The notes under the pieces are model-generated. The model made no database searches. It had not been told where the DNA came from and saw only the letters and a list, made by a program, of their open reading frames with translations. A stretch of DNA of 64,000 nt from Altererythrobacter sp. (lineage in GTDB: Bacteria; Pseudomonadota; Alphaproteobacteria; Sphingomonadales; Sphingomonadaceae): positions 39,831 to 103,830 of the forward strand of contig JAPSJS010000004.1 of NCBI GenBank assembly GCA_031178065.1, read 5' to 3'. Positions 8,296 to 16,815 of this stretch are shown here, in pieces. Numbering within the stretch: position 1 is the stretch's first letter; each line of letters begins with the position of its first letter. Made by a program: the position numbers and the translations under genes.

Positions 8296-9138
8296 TCAGG
8301 CGCCGAGGCGGCTCAGCGTGGTGAAACTGGTGGTGATGTCCGGCAGGTAGGGCGCCGGCGACTGATCGTTCTCGACGTAGAGATGCTGGACGCCCGCGAC
8401 ATCGTTCAGCGTGAAGATGTCGGCGAAGTCGATCACGCCCTTGCCGACGCTGGTCATCGCGCCGTCGGCGGTCATGTCCTTCACGTGATAGGCGTAGATC
8501 CGGCCGGGCAGGCGGCGGATCAGCGCCTTGGCGTCCTGCCCCGCGGTGATCGCCCAGAACAGGTCGAGCTCGATGCCGACGAGCTCGGGATCGCCCTCGG
8601 CTACCAGGACGTCGAACAGGGTCCGGTCGCCGTCCTTATGCGTGAACTCGAAATCGTGGTTGTGATAGGCGAAGGCCAGGCCCGCCGTCTTGAGCCGTTC
8701 GGCGAACCGGTTGAAGTCTGCGACCGCGCCGCGCCAGGCGGCGGCTTCGAGAAACTTCTCCTCCATCCACGGGACGATGATCGTGTTGGCACCGAGCGTG
8801 CGGGCCATGGCCACCGTCTCATCGAACTTGCCGGCGAGCGCATCGTAACCGACGTGGATCGACGGGGCGGTGAGGCCGAGGCGGTCCATCGCCTTGCGCA
8901 GCGCGGAGTGGTCCATCGCCTCGTACCCCCCGCCGCCATATTCGACCTCGCGGTAGCCGATCGCCGCCACCTTCTCGAGCGTGCCGATCGGATCGGGCGC
9001 GAACAGCTCGCGCACGGTGTAGAGCTGGAGGCCGATTTTCCGTCCCGCCGGGGCGCCCCGGGCGACGAGTGGGCCGGCGGCGAAGACGGCTGCGAGAGCC
9101 GCGCTGCCGGCGAGCATCTGCCGTCTGCTCGCCCTCAT
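8296..9138 (-). CDS. Tat-exported sugar phosphate isomerase/epimerase-like TIM barrel
   Basis: A 280-residue protein of the AP-endonuclease-2/xylose-isomerase-like TIM-barrel fold. A twin-arginine signal (SRRQMLAGSAALAAVFAAGP) predicts a periplasmic enzyme. Fold markers are KIGLQLYTVRE at the first strand, EVEYGGGGYEAMD, the metal-site region AYHNHDFEFTH near residue 155, ELDLFWAITAG near 195 and YAYHVKDM near 225. Members acting on 3-keto-glycosides or C-glycosides belong to this superfamily. Its gene overlaps the stop of the subunit-3 gene (9135-9138, ATGA) and precedes the GMC gene by 25 bases. Together these suggest it processes the keto-sugar made by the GMC enzyme. Isomerase, epimerase or lyase activity cannot be separated from sequence. 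Confidence 0.82.
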   Translation of the reverse strand: MRASRRQMLAGSAALAAVFAAGPLVARGAPAGRKIGLQLYTVRELFAPDPIGTLEKVAAIGYREVEYGGGGYEAMDHSALRKAMDRLGLTAPSIHVGYDALAGKFDETVAMARTLGANTIIVPWMEEKFLEAAAWRGAVADFNRFAERLKTAGLAFAYHNHDFEFTHKDGDRTLFDVLVAEGDPELVGIELDLFWAITAGQDAKALIRRLPGRIYAYHVKDMTADGAMTSVGKGVIDFADIFTLNDVAGVQHLYVENDQSPAPYLPDITTSFTTLSRLGA

Positions 9139-9692
9139 GACGAAAAGACCTTGGTGACGTTGGCGTAAGGGTAGGCGCCGTCGTATTTGCCGGGGACGGG
9201 GAGGTATTCGCGCTCCTGCGTGATACCGATCTCCGACGTGTAGTAGCCGGTGATGACGAGCTGGCGGAACTTGTCGAAGAAGTCCGCCCCGCCGGGAAGC
9301 TGATCGTTCATCGCCAGGGTCAACAGCGCGTCCTGCTGCTCGGGCGTGGCGTCAGCCGCGGCGACCTTGTAGTCGCGCCGGCTGCGCGCCTCGATCGCGT
9401 CGAGCCCGGCGAGGATCGGCTGCTTGTCCTCGGGCCGGGCCCAATCGGCGAGCAGCTTCTCGATGAACTGCGGCACTTCCGCTGCGATTGCACCCGGCGT
9501 GTCGGTGGTGGGGATCACCCGGTCGCTCAGCGCACTCACCAGCACGCGCTGCCCGGCGGTGAAGACGGCGCTGCTCGGCGGGCCGGTATCGATCACCGCG
9601 ACTTGGACCGAGGCCGCGCGCGCGATCGGCGCGAACAGCGTGGCTCCGAACATGGCGACGATGCCCGCAAGGGCGTCTCTGCGATCGATCAC
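9135..9692 (-). CDS. gluconate 2-dehydrogenase subunit 3 family protein (Tat hitch-hiker subunit)
   Basis: A 185-residue protein with an N-terminal twin-arginine signal (MIDRRDALAGIVAMFG). The mature part matches the small-subunit family: VLVSALSDRVIPTTDTPGAI followed by an all-helical segment. In characterised membrane and periplasmic sugar dehydrogenases this subunit carries the Tat signal and exports the folded GMC flavoprotein with it, staying as part of the complex. It overlaps the DUF1080 gene upstream by four bases (ATGA) and the TIM-barrel gene downstream, so it is inside the operon. The assignment is supported by context, since the GMC protein lacks its own signal and a cytochrome c is present. 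Confidence 0.85.
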   Translation of the reverse strand: MIDRRDALAGIVAMFGATLFAPIARAASVQVAVIDTGPPSSAVFTAGQRVLVSALSDRVIPTTDTPGAIAAEVPQFIEKLLADWARPEDKQPILAGLDAIEARSRRDYKVAAADATPEQQDALLTLAMNDQLPGGADFFDKFRQLVITGYYTSEIGITQEREYLPVPGKYDGAYPYANVTKVFSS

Positions 9693-10531
9693 TGGTGGTC
9701 TCCCATCGCGTCATGGCTCAGCGCTGCCTCGGACAGCGGCCGGACCCAGATATTGCGGAACGATACCGGCGAATCATGATCCTGAAGCTGGATCGGCGCG
9801 GCATCGGCATGCGCTTCGTACTTTCCGACATCGCGCCATATGGTCGAGCCGAGGAACGGCTGGCGGTTCTGCACCAGCACGCCGTTCAGGAACACGGTGA
9901 CGTAGGCGGGCCGCTCGACCGACCCGTCGGCAGCGAAGTGCGGCCGTTCGAAGACGATGTCGTAGCTCTGCCATTCGCCCGGCTTGCGCGAGGCGTTCAC
10001 CAGCGGCGGCTTCCATCCGTAGATCGCGCCCACGGTACCGTCGGCGTAGGTCGGATTGTCGTAGCCGTCGAGGATCTGGACCTCGTAGCGTTCCATGAAC
10101 CACACGCCGCTGTTGCCCCGGTCCTGCGAGTTCTTCTGCGGAGGGTTGGGGGAGCGGAATTCGAGGTGGAGCTGAACGTCGCCGAAGCTCTGCTTGCTGA
10201 CGAGCGTGCTCGCCTCCTCCCCCTCTTCGCGTGCGGGCACGGTCATCACGCCGTTTGCGAGATGCCACGGTTGGCCGGTCGGCTCCCACGCGTCGAGCGA
10301 GCTGCCGTCGAACAGCACAATCGCGTCGGACGGCGGCGCGCCCGGCGTGGCGCCCGGCGTCACGACGTCGGGGTGGGGCCGGTCGGCGTCATGCACCTTC
10401 CACTTGCCGTCGGGCAGCAGCGGCGTGTCGCGAAAGCCCGGTTTGTCCTGCGCCATGACGGCGCCTCCCGCCAATGTCGCGACAGCGATCGCCGTCGCCA
10501 TATTGAAATGCCTCACTCGTTTCCTCCTCAT
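9689..10531 (-). CDS. DUF1080 protein, 3-keto-glycoside hydrolase/eliminase-like
   Basis: A 280-residue secreted protein with a Sec-type signal (ATAIAVATLAGGAVMAQ). The DUF1080 concanavalin-like jelly roll covers about residues 65-270: AIVLFDGSSLDAWEP, FGDVQLHLEFRSP, GNSGVWFMERYEVQILD, WQSYDIVFERPHF and VSFRNIWVRPL are the expected strands. This family (3-keto-disaccharide hydrolase) includes enzymes that cleave glycosides after the C3 hydroxyl has been oxidised to a ketone. In this operon the GMC dehydrogenase would supply that ketone. The gene overlaps both neighbours by four bases. The start at 10531 follows the HPI-like gene stop by overlap; MATAIAV, ten codons in, is an alternative. Confidence 0.88.
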   Translation of the reverse strand: MRRKRVRHFNMATAIAVATLAGGAVMAQDKPGFRDTPLLPDGKWKVHDADRPHPDVVTPGATPGAPPSDAIVLFDGSSLDAWEPTGQPWHLANGVMTVPAREEGEEASTLVSKQSFGDVQLHLEFRSPNPPQKNSQDRGNSGVWFMERYEVQILDGYDNPTYADGTVGAIYGWKPPLVNASRKPGEWQSYDIVFERPHFAADGSVERPAYVTVFLNGVLVQNRQPFLGSTIWRDVGKYEAHADAAPIQLQDHDSPVSFRNIWVRPLSEAALSHDAMGDHQ

Positions 10532-11439
10532 GCCGCGTCGATCGCTCGGTAGGCGGCGACCAGCCGCTCCTCCCCCGCGCGGCCTTCGATCGAATTGCCG
10601 TGTTCCATGCCAATCACGCCCGCGAACCTCTTCGCGCGCAGCCAGCGGACGACGTTGCGATAGTTGATCTCGCCGGTGCCGGGCTCGTTGCGCCCCGGAT
10701 TGTCGCCGAACTGAATGTAGCCGATCTCGTCCCAGCAGGTCGCCATCGTGTTGATCAGATTCCCGGCTTGGATCTGCTCGTGGTAGAGATCGGCGAGGAC
10801 CTTCACTGCCGGGCTATCCGTGCCTCTGGCGACGGCGAAGCCCTGCGGAATGGTCCGCAGGAACACGCCCGGGTGGTTCACCAGCGTGTTCAGTGGCTCC
10901 ATCACCATGACGAGCCCGTGCGGCTCGACGATCTCGGCCGCGCGGCGCATGGTGTCGACGATCCGGCCGGTCTGAATCTCCACCGGCAGCTTGCGTTCGA
11001 GGAAGCCGGGGACGACCGTCATCCACTTCGCATTGAGCCGCTTCGCAACATCTACCGACACGCGGATGTCGGCGAGGAAGGCCTGCCGGTCGCTATCGTC
11101 GTCGGCGCCGAGGACCGGGCGGAAATCGCTCCACCGGGGCATGCTCGCGACGAACACGCCCATGGTCATGCCGCGCTGCTGCAGCGCGCGCGCCATAGCG
11201 GTCTGTTCGGCGACCGAACGGCCCGCCGCCTCGTTGTCTTCCCAGGCGGTGAAGCCCATATCGGCCGCATAGGCGATCTGCTCGAGCCGGTTGCCGCGGC
11301 TCTTGAAGCTCCCTTCATGCGGCGCGTAGCCGAGCGAGAACCGAGCAGCGTTTTGCGCCGAGGCGCCACTGCCCATTGTTGCCGCGGCCGCGGCCGTGGC
11401 TGCACTACCGACCAGCACCGTGCGGCGCGACAGGCTCAC
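10528..11439 (-). CDS. Tat-exported hydroxypyruvate-isomerase-like TIM barrel
   Basis: A 303-residue protein. A twin-arginine signal (SLSRRTVLVGSAATAAAAA) and Ala-rich cleavage region predict the periplasm. The body is a xylose-isomerase-like TIM barrel: RFSLGYAPHEGSF, EQIAYAADMGFTAWEDNEA, VMEPLNTLVNHPGVF near residue 180, VLADLYHEQIQAGNL near 215 and GVIGMEHGNSIEG near 280 provide the usual acidic and His metal ligands. It belongs to the hydroxypyruvate isomerase (Hyi)-related branch, but the signal peptide argues against a cytosolic glyoxylate role. It sits between the MFS transporter and the DUF1080 gene with four-base overlaps at both ends. Most likely it is a second enzyme acting on keto-glycosides or keto-sugars in the periplasm. 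Confidence 0.82.
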   Translation of the reverse strand: MSLSRRTVLVGSAATAAAAATMGSGASAQNAARFSLGYAPHEGSFKSRGNRLEQIAYAADMGFTAWEDNEAAGRSVAEQTAMARALQQRGMTMGVFVASMPRWSDFRPVLGADDDSDRQAFLADIRVSVDVAKRLNAKWMTVVPGFLERKLPVEIQTGRIVDTMRRAAEIVEPHGLVMVMEPLNTLVNHPGVFLRTIPQGFAVARGTDSPAVKVLADLYHEQIQAGNLINTMATCWDEIGYIQFGDNPGRNEPGTGEINYRNVVRWLRAKRFAGVIGMEHGNSIEGRAGEERLVAAYRAIDAA

Positions 11440-12737
11440 GCCGCCTCACCCGCGAGCATGGCCCGCGACTTGCCGCGCTCGCGCAGCCAGATGAAGCCGA
11501 ACACCGCCAGGAGGATCACCGGCAGGATCGCCAGCCGCTGGAACGAGACCGATGCCGCCGCGTCCTCCACCGCGAGCTTCGCCGCGCCGGTCAGCCGCGC
11601 GAAAGCCTCGGGGCCGCCAGCGAATTCGATCTTGGCCTCGTCGAACATCGCGCCCAGCCGGGGGAGAACGAAGAAGCTGGCGAGGGCACCCGCGGATCCG
11701 ACCAGCCCGAGGGCCCACGATCCCCCGCGCGGATAACGCTCGGCGACCGAGGCGAGCATCGTCGGCCACATCACGCACACGCCCAGCCCCCATACGGTCG
11801 AGGCGAGGATCGCCGCGGCCGGCGACTGCGCCTGGCTCAGCATGAACAGCCCGATCGCGGCGAGCAGACTGGATACCCAGAGCAGGCCCGGATTGGAGAT
11901 CTTGTTGGCCAGCCGGCCGGCGAAATGGCGGAACACGAACATCAACGCATTGACGTAAACCAGCAGCAGGATGCCGCGCATGCCGACGCGGTTCGAAAGG
12001 GCGACGTCGATCCACTGGCCGGGCGCGAGCTCGGACGCGGCGGTCAGGAACATAGCGCCGAACCAGATGAAGAAGCTGGGGCGGCGGAACACCTCGCTCA
12101 CCATCTCACCGAACGTCACGCCGCTTTCACTGCGCAGCGGAGGCGGGAAAGTCGTGGTCGCCGCGATCGCGACGGTTGCCACCGCCGGGATCATCACCAG
12201 CGCCATGATGCCTTGCCACGGCAGGGTGGCGGAGAGAAAGAATCCAGCCAGCCCGCCGACGATGATCCCGCCGGGAAACCAGGCATGCAGCACGTTGAGT
12301 CGGTGCGTCGTGTCTTCGGGATAAAGCTGCGCCGTCAGTGGGTTGATCGCCGCCTCGGTCAGCCCCCAGCCGATGCCGCTGAGGAGCATGCCAAGCCAGA
12401 CCAGAGTATAGACGGTCATGCCGGTCGCGATATCGCCGGCAGTGATGATCAGCAGCGGGCCGACGAGGAAGCACAAGCCTGCACCCAGCAGGCACCCCTT
12501 CATCCCGATCTGGTCCAGCAGGGCGCTCGCGACGAACAGGGTGATCGCGAAGCTGAGGAACGCCGCGCCCAGGGCGGCGGCGAGCAGTTCGCCCGCCTGC
12601 AGCGGAGCGATGGGATCGATCCACTCGGCCTTGAGCCCGCTGGCGATCGCGCCGCGGATCGCGAGGCTCGATGCGGCAGTGAACAGGGCGAGGACGCCCA
12701 GCCAGAACAGCCTTCCCTTATTCAACGTCGCGGCCAT
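11436..12737 (-). CDS. MFS transporter (sugar/nucleoside-permease-like)
   Basis: A 433-residue inner-membrane protein with about twelve hydrophobic segments, for example LFWLGVLALFTAASSLAIRG, CLLGAGLCFLVGPLLIITAG, GGIIVGGLAGFFLSATL and LAILPVILLAVFGFIWL. It resembles major-facilitator permeases found beside GMC/TIM-barrel/DUF1080 clusters and would carry the (keto-)sugar product into the cytosol. A strong ribosome-binding site (GGGAGGGAG) precedes the ATG. The 51-base gap to the upstream TIM-barrel gene is the largest within the operon. The stop overlaps the next gene by four bases. Substrate identity rests only on context. Confidence 0.85.
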   Translation of the reverse strand: MAATLNKGRLFWLGVLALFTAASSLAIRGAIASGLKAEWIDPIAPLQAGELLAAALGAAFLSFAITLFVASALLDQIGMKGCLLGAGLCFLVGPLLIITAGDIATGMTVYTLVWLGMLLSGIGWGLTEAAINPLTAQLYPEDTTHRLNVLHAWFPGGIIVGGLAGFFLSATLPWQGIMALVMIPAVATVAIAATTTFPPPLRSESGVTFGEMVSEVFRRPSFFIWFGAMFLTAASELAPGQWIDVALSNRVGMRGILLLVYVNALMFVFRHFAGRLANKISNPGLLWVSSLLAAIGLFMLSQAQSPAAAILASTVWGLGVCVMWPTMLASVAERYPRGGSWALGLVGSAGALASFFVLPRLGAMFDEAKIEFAGGPEAFARLTGAAKLAVEDAAASVSFQRLAILPVILLAVFGFIWLRERGKSRAMLAGEAA

Positions 12738-12788
12738 CTGGCGCTCCCTCCCTTTCTTCTTTATCGTTCCGGACGTGCGGCCGGGTGC

Positions 12789-13832
12789 TCAATCCAGTCC
12801 CAACAGCGCGCGATTGAGCGCGGGATCGCTGCCTGCGGCGAAATCGTCGAACGCGCGTTCGGGCTGGCGGATCATGTGCGCGGCGATGAACGGCGCGCCT
12901 TCGCGGGCGCCGTCCTCGGGGTGCTTCAGGCAGCACTCCCATTCCAGCACGGCCCAGCCGTCATAGCCGTACTGCGTCAGCTTCGAGAAAATGCCCGAGA
13001 AATCCACCTGCCCGTCGCCGAGCGAGCGGAAGCGGCCCGGTCGGTTCACCCAGTCCTGGTAGCCCCCATAGACGCCCGAGCGCCCGTTCGGATTGAGTTC
13101 GGCATCCTTGACGTGGAACATCCGGATGCGCTCGTGATAGATGTCGATGAACTCGAGATAATCGAGCGCCTGCAGCACGTAATGACTGGGATCGTAGAGA
13201 ATGTTGGCGCGCGGGTGGTTGTCCACCGCCGCGAGGAAGCGTTCGAACGTGACGCCATCGTGCAGGTCCTCGCCGGGATGGATCTCGTAGGCGAGATCGA
13301 CGCCCTCTTCCTCGAACGCATCGAGGATCGGCCGCCAGCGCTTGGCGAGTTCGGCGAATGCCTCTTCGACCAACCCCGCGGGGCGCTGCGGCCAGGGATA
13401 GAGATAGGGCCAGGCCAGCGCGCCCGAGAACGTCGCGTGCGCCTTGAGCCCCAGCCGCCGGCTCGCCTTGGCCGCGAGATGGAGTTGTTCGACCGCCCAT
13501 GCTTGCCGTTCCGCCGGCTTCCCTCGCACCGCCTCGGGCGCGAAGCCATCGAATGCCACGTCATAGGCCGGATGAACCGCGACCAGTTGGCCTTGCAGAT
13601 GAGTCGAGAGTTCCGTGATCTCGACCCCCGCCTCCCGGCAGGTGCCGGCGAGTTCGTCGCAGTAGTCCTGGCTTTCGGCTGCCAGGCGCAAGTCGATGCA
13701 GCGGCTGTCGGTGGTCGGAACCTGAATGCCGACATAGCCAGCTTCGGCCATCCAGCGGGCGGCGGAAGGCAGTGTGTCGAACGGCGCGGAGTCGCTCATG
13801 AACTGCGCGAGAAAAACTGCCGGGCCCTTCAT
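12789..13832 (-). CDS. cytoplasmic sugar phosphate isomerase/epimerase-like TIM barrel
   Basis: A 347-residue xylose-isomerase-like TIM barrel without a signal peptide, unlike its two paralogues in this operon. Markers are AGYVGIQVPTTDSRCID, TELSTHLQGQLVAVHPAYD, LKAHATFSGALAWPYLYPWP, the metal-site segment LAYEIHPGEDLHDG near residue 205, ILYDPSHYVLQALD near 235, RMFHVKDAELN near 262 and VLEWECCLKHP near 310. Proteins of this length next to GMC enzymes and Gfo/Idh oxidoreductases are implicated in keto-sugar or C-glycoside processing. It follows the cytochrome c gene by 19 bases and is the second gene of the operon. A cytosolic step after import by the MFS permease is inferred. Confidence 0.83.
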   Translation of the reverse strand: MKGPAVFLAQFMSDSAPFDTLPSAARWMAEAGYVGIQVPTTDSRCIDLRLAAESQDYCDELAGTCREAGVEITELSTHLQGQLVAVHPAYDVAFDGFAPEAVRGKPAERQAWAVEQLHLAAKASRRLGLKAHATFSGALAWPYLYPWPQRPAGLVEEAFAELAKRWRPILDAFEEEGVDLAYEIHPGEDLHDGVTFERFLAAVDNHPRANILYDPSHYVLQALDYLEFIDIYHERIRMFHVKDAELNPNGRSGVYGGYQDWVNRPGRFRSLGDGQVDFSGIFSKLTQYGYDGWAVLEWECCLKHPEDGAREGAPFIAAHMIRQPERAFDDFAAGSDPALNRALLGLD

Positions 13833-13851
13833 GCCGCCGCCCCCTTCCGAA

Positions 13852-14244
13852 TCACTTGGCCGTTTCGGCCTTGAGATAGTCGATCAGTGCAGCACGGCGG
13901 GCCGGATCGGCAACCTTGACGAACATCCGCGTGCCGGGGACCTTCTTGGTCGGCGCGGCCAGATACTCGTTGAGGGTCTTCTCATCCCAGCGGATTTTCG
14001 ACGCCTTGAGCGCCGGGCTATAGTTGAACCCGGGGACGGAACCCGCCTGTCGGCCGAATACGCCGTGAAGATTGGGGCCCATTGTGCTCTTGCCGCCCGC
14101 GTTCAGAGTATGACAGGCACGGCAGGCGGCGAAGGCCTGGGCTCCGGCATCGGGGGCAGGATCCGCCCGCACCTGAGTGGAAGGCATCAGCGCCAGGGCA
14201 ATCAAAATGGCGGCCACCGGAGGGAGGCCCATAAGAAACTTCAT
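13852..14244 (-). CDS. class I cytochrome c, likely electron acceptor of the GMC dehydrogenase
   Basis: A 130-residue periplasmic cytochrome c. A Sec signal (MKFLMGLPPVAAILIALAL) is followed by one haem-binding CxxCH (CRACHT, near residue 42) and a C-terminal segment with the sixth-ligand Met in PGTRMFVKV. The spacing matches small mitochondrial-type cytochromes c (PNLHGVFGRQAG is typical). As the first gene of the minus-strand operon, it would take electrons from the GMC flavoprotein complex and pass them to the respiratory chain. Its promoter must lie in the 97-base interval shared with the divergent Gfo/Idh gene. Confidence 0.9.
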   Translation of the reverse strand: MKFLMGLPPVAAILIALALMPSTQVRADPAPDAGAQAFAACRACHTLNAGGKSTMGPNLHGVFGRQAGSVPGFNYSPALKASKIRWDEKTLNEYLAAPTKKVPGTRMFVKVADPARRAALIDYLKAETAK

Positions 14245-14280
14245 TTATCCTCTCCCGTCTGGAAACAGCCGGTAGAGGCA

Positions 14281-14294
14281 TGTAACCGTTCACA
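14281..14294. promoter_or_regulatory. imperfect 14-bp inverted repeat in the divergent promoter region
   Basis: TGTAACCGTTCACA pairs at five of seven positions around a central CG, the geometry of LacI/GntR-type operators. It lies between the cytochrome c operon and the divergent Gfo/Idh gene, where a shared operator would be expected. It differs from the ACCGGT motif of the uronate regulon. A chance match is possible. Confidence 0.3.
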
Positions 14295-14341
14295 AACGAA
14301 TTATGCAATCATTTTTCGGAATTAAGAAAGTGGAGAATGGG

Positions 14342-15514
14342 ATGAGCGCGCAGCCGAAAATTCGCTATGGCATGGCCGGGGGCGGCGAGGGCGCTTTCAT
14401 CGGCGCGGTGCACCGGATGGCGGCAGCTCTTGATGGTGAGTTTTCGCTGATCTGCGGCGCATTCAGCAGCGACCCCGAACGCAACCTGCGAAGCGCCGAC
14501 GCGCTCGGCCTTGATCCGGCGCGGGCCTATGCCACCCTCGACGCGCTGCTGGCGGCGGAAGCAGCGCTGCCGGAGGACCAGCGGATGGAAGCGCTGGCGA
14601 TCGTAACGCCGAACCATCTGCACGCCCCGATGGCGATCGCCGGGCTCGATGCCGGTTTTCACGTCATGTCCGAAAAGCCGATGGCACTGAACCTCGCCGA
14701 AGCGCGGGCGATCGCCGAAGCCGTCGCACGCCGCGGCAAGCTCTACGGCCTCGCCTTCACCTACAGCGGCTATCCGTTGGTCGAGGAAGCGCGCGTGCGC
14801 GTCGCGCGCGGCGATTTCGGTGCGATCCGCCTGGTGCAGGTTGAGTACTCGCAAGGCTGGCTGAGCGAGCCGATCGACCGCGACGGCAACAAGCAGGCCG
14901 AGTGGCGCACCGACCCGGCACGGGCCGGGCTGGGCGGCTGCCTGGGTGACATCGGCACGCACGCGTTTCAACTCGCCGAGCATGTGTCCGGCCTGAAGGT
15001 CGAGCACCTGAGCGCGGACCTGACCACGCATGTGCCGGGCCGCCGTCTCGACGACGACGTGGCGGCGCTGCTGCGCTTCGAAGGCGGTGCGCGCGGCGTG
15101 CTCAAGGCCAGCCAGGTGGCGGCGGGTGACGAAAACGGGCTGCGCCTGCGCATCCACGGCGAGAAGGGCGGCCTCGACTGGTCGCAGATGGAGCCGAACA
15201 CGCTGACGCTACGCTGGCTCGACCGCCCGGCAGAGATCATCCGCGCGGGTGGTCCCGGTCTCGACGCTTCGACCATGGCGCGCCTGCGCGTCCCGGCAGG
15301 TCACCCAGAGGGTTATATCGAAGCCTTCGCCAACCTCTACCGCAGCTTCGGCCGCGCCTTGCGCGCAGGCGCCGCGAATCCGCCGCGGCCTGGCGAGGCG
15401 GCCTGGTTCCCCGGGATCGACGACGGTCTGCGGACGATGGCCTTCGTCGAGGCCATGATCGAGAACAGCGCGGGCGAGGCCAAGTGGACCGTGCTCGCCG
15501 AAAATCCCGGCTAG
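14342..15514 (+). CDS. Gfo/Idh/MocA-family NAD(P)-dependent oxidoreductase
   Basis: A 390-residue two-domain dehydrogenase. The N-terminal Rossmann domain begins [19 protein letters not shown], with the cofactor-proximal [13 protein letters not shown] and the family motif EKPMALNL near residue 115 that carries the catalytic Lys. The C-terminal alpha/beta domain includes [20 protein letters not shown], whose Asp and His sit in the active site. Such enzymes oxidise or reduce sugar carbons (inositol 2-dehydrogenase, keto-glycoside reductases). I chose the ATG at 14342 (MSAQPK) over the ORF start at 14303 because a GGAG ribosome-binding site precedes it and the extra 13 residues have no family match. 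Divergent from the GMC operon, it probably completes the same pathway in the cytosol by reducing or regenerating the 3-keto sugar. Confidence 0.85.
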   Translation: MSAQPKIRYGMAGGGEGAFIGAVHRMAAALDGEFSLICGAFSSDPERNLRSADALGLDPARAYATLDALLAAEAALPEDQRMEALAIVTPNHLHAPMAIAGLDAGFHVMSEKPMALNLAEARAIAEAVARRGKLYGLAFTYSGYPLVEEARVRVARGDFGAIRLVQVEYSQGWLSEPIDRDGNKQAEWRTDPARAGLGGCLGDIGTHAFQLAEHVSGLKVEHLSADLTTHVPGRRLDDDVAALLRFEGGARGVLKASQVAAGDENGLRLRIHGEKGGLDWSQMEPNTLTLRWLDRPAEIIRAGGPGLDASTMARLRVPAGHPEGYIEAFANLYRSFGRALRAGAANPPRPGEAAWFPGIDDGLRTMAFVEAMIENSAGEAKWTVLAENPG

Positions 15515-15703
15515 CCAGGTTGAGCTAGGCTCGGTGATCTTGCGACCCTCGGCGCGCATGGGCGGACCACTCGGTCCTACTTCACCACCGCCGAGCGGAG
15601 CGCTGCACGCGCCGTCGTCCTTACATGCATTCAACTGGATAGTAGCTGGCGGCCAGCCAGCCGTAGCCCGCACTCCCTCTAACCAACGCATAAAATTCCC
15701 TCT
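15515..15703. other. intergenic leader before the TRAP transporter operon
   Basis: I see no gene here. The small ORF on the minus strand reaching 15917 is a shadow of dctP. No strong terminator hairpin with a T-tract could be found after the Gfo/Idh stop. The 3' end of the interval leads into the ACCGGT operator and the TRAP promoter. Confidence 0.5.
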
Positions 15704-15720
15704 GGAAACCGGTGTCATAA
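15704..15720. promoter_or_regulatory. LacI-type operator copy 1 (TRAP transporter operon)
   Basis: GGAAACCGGTGTCATAA, 103 bases upstream of the chosen dctP start. It is identical over 17 bases to the copy at 19990-20006 and shares the ACCGGTGTCA core with the others. The CATAAT at its 3' edge could serve as a -10 element, so binding would block transcription. The likely binder is the LacI-family protein at 21698. Confidence 0.75.
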
Positions 15721-15822
15721 TGTGCAAAACCTGACCCAAGTGGCCGCCACAAGATGCGGCAAGTTGGGAGAGGTGAGGGTCGTGGGCGCAAGCGCGTGCA
15801 AGGTTTCCGGCCGCGGGGCCAA

Positions 15823-16815
15823 GTGTTGAGAGTCAGTCGGCGCATGTTCGTCGGCGGGGCGCTCGCCGCGGGACTCACCGGGTGCGACAGGGGCGGCCGA
15901 TCGACGCTGTTCGGCACCGATACCCATCCTGCCGATTACCCGACGGTACGGGCGTTCCGGTACTTCGGCGATCTCGTGGAGCAGCGCAGCGGCGGCAGGC
16001 TTCGGATCAAGCTCTTTCCCAGTGGCCAGCTCGGCGCGGAGCGCGATACGCTGGAGATCACCAGCTTCGGCGGCCTCGATTTCAACCGTGTAAATCTCGC
16101 GCCGCTCAACTCGATCGAACCGCTCACCACAATCTTTTCGCTGCCCTTCCTGTTCGATAGCGAAGCGCATCTGCGGCGCGTGCTGGACGCGAGGCCCGGG
16201 GAGCGGGTGCTCGCCTCGCTCGTGCCGCACGGGATGGTCGGCCTCTGTTTCTACGATTCCGGTGCGCGGTCCTTCTACAACACGAGAGGCCCGATCGAGC
16301 GGCCGGCGGACATGAACGGCATGAAGATCAGGGTCCAAAATTCCGATCTCTACGTGGCGATGATCCGCAATCTCGGCGCCGACCCGACGCCGATGGACAT
16401 CGGTGAGGTTTACCAGGGCCTCGTCCAGGGCGTGATCGACGGGGCGGAGAACAACTGGCCCTCCTACGAGAGCGGGCGGCACTACGAAGCCGCGCCCTAC
16501 TACAGCCTCACGCGCCACGTCATGGCACCAGAAGTTCTGCTGATGTCGAAGGTGAGTTGGGACAACCTCGCTGCCGCGGACCGGGAGATCGTGATGGAGA
16601 GTGCGCGAGAGTCGGTGCCCTACATGCGCGGCCTGTGGGACGCTCGGGTTGCCGCTGCAGAGGAGACGCTGATCGCGGATGGCGTCCGGGTGAATGAAGT
16701 CGATCCCGGACCCTTCCGGCAGAAGATGCGCCCGGTCTGGGAGAGTTTCGTCAGGAGCGACGCGCAGAGGGAAGTCATGCGCGCGGCGCTGGCGATGGGG
16801 GATGGCAATGCTTGA
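15823..16815 (+). CDS. TRAP transporter substrate-binding protein (DctP family), Tat lipoprotein
   Basis: The periplasmic solute receptor of a tripartite (TRAP) transporter, about 330 residues. The N-terminus from the GTG at 15823 reads MLRVSRRMFVGGALAAGLTGC: a twin-arginine pair followed by a lipobox. The mature domain shows FGDLVEQRSGGRLRIKLFPS and GQLGAERDTLEITSFGGLDF, then DMNGMKIRVQNSDLYVAMIR near residue 160, which contains the Arg that pairs with the substrate carboxylate in this family. A carboxylate such as galacturonate or glucuronate fits the surrounding genes. The ORF track starts at 15754, but the 23 extra residues are Arg/Gly-rich and lack a ribosome-binding site. It overlaps dctQ by eight bases. 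Confidence 0.88.
   Translation: MLRVSRRMFVGGALAAGLTGCDRGGRSTLFGTDTHPADYPTVRAFRYFGDLVEQRSGGRLRIKLFPSGQLGAERDTLEITSFGGLDFNRVNLAPLNSIEPLTTIFSLPFLFDSEAHLRRVLDARPGERVLASLVPHGMVGLCFYDSGARSFYNTRGPIERPADMNGMKIRVQNSDLYVAMIRNLGADPTPMDIGEVYQGLVQGVIDGAENNWPSYESGRHYEAAPYYSLTRHVMAPEVLLMSKVSWDNLAAADREIVMESARESVPYMRGLWDARVAAAEETLIADGVRVNEVDPGPFRQKMRPVWESFVRSDAQREVMRAALAMGDGNA

Noticed and set aside
11376-13874. 832-aa plus-strand ORF
   Set aside because: Shadow across three confident minus-strand genes; low-complexity composition (Arg, Gln, Glu, His).
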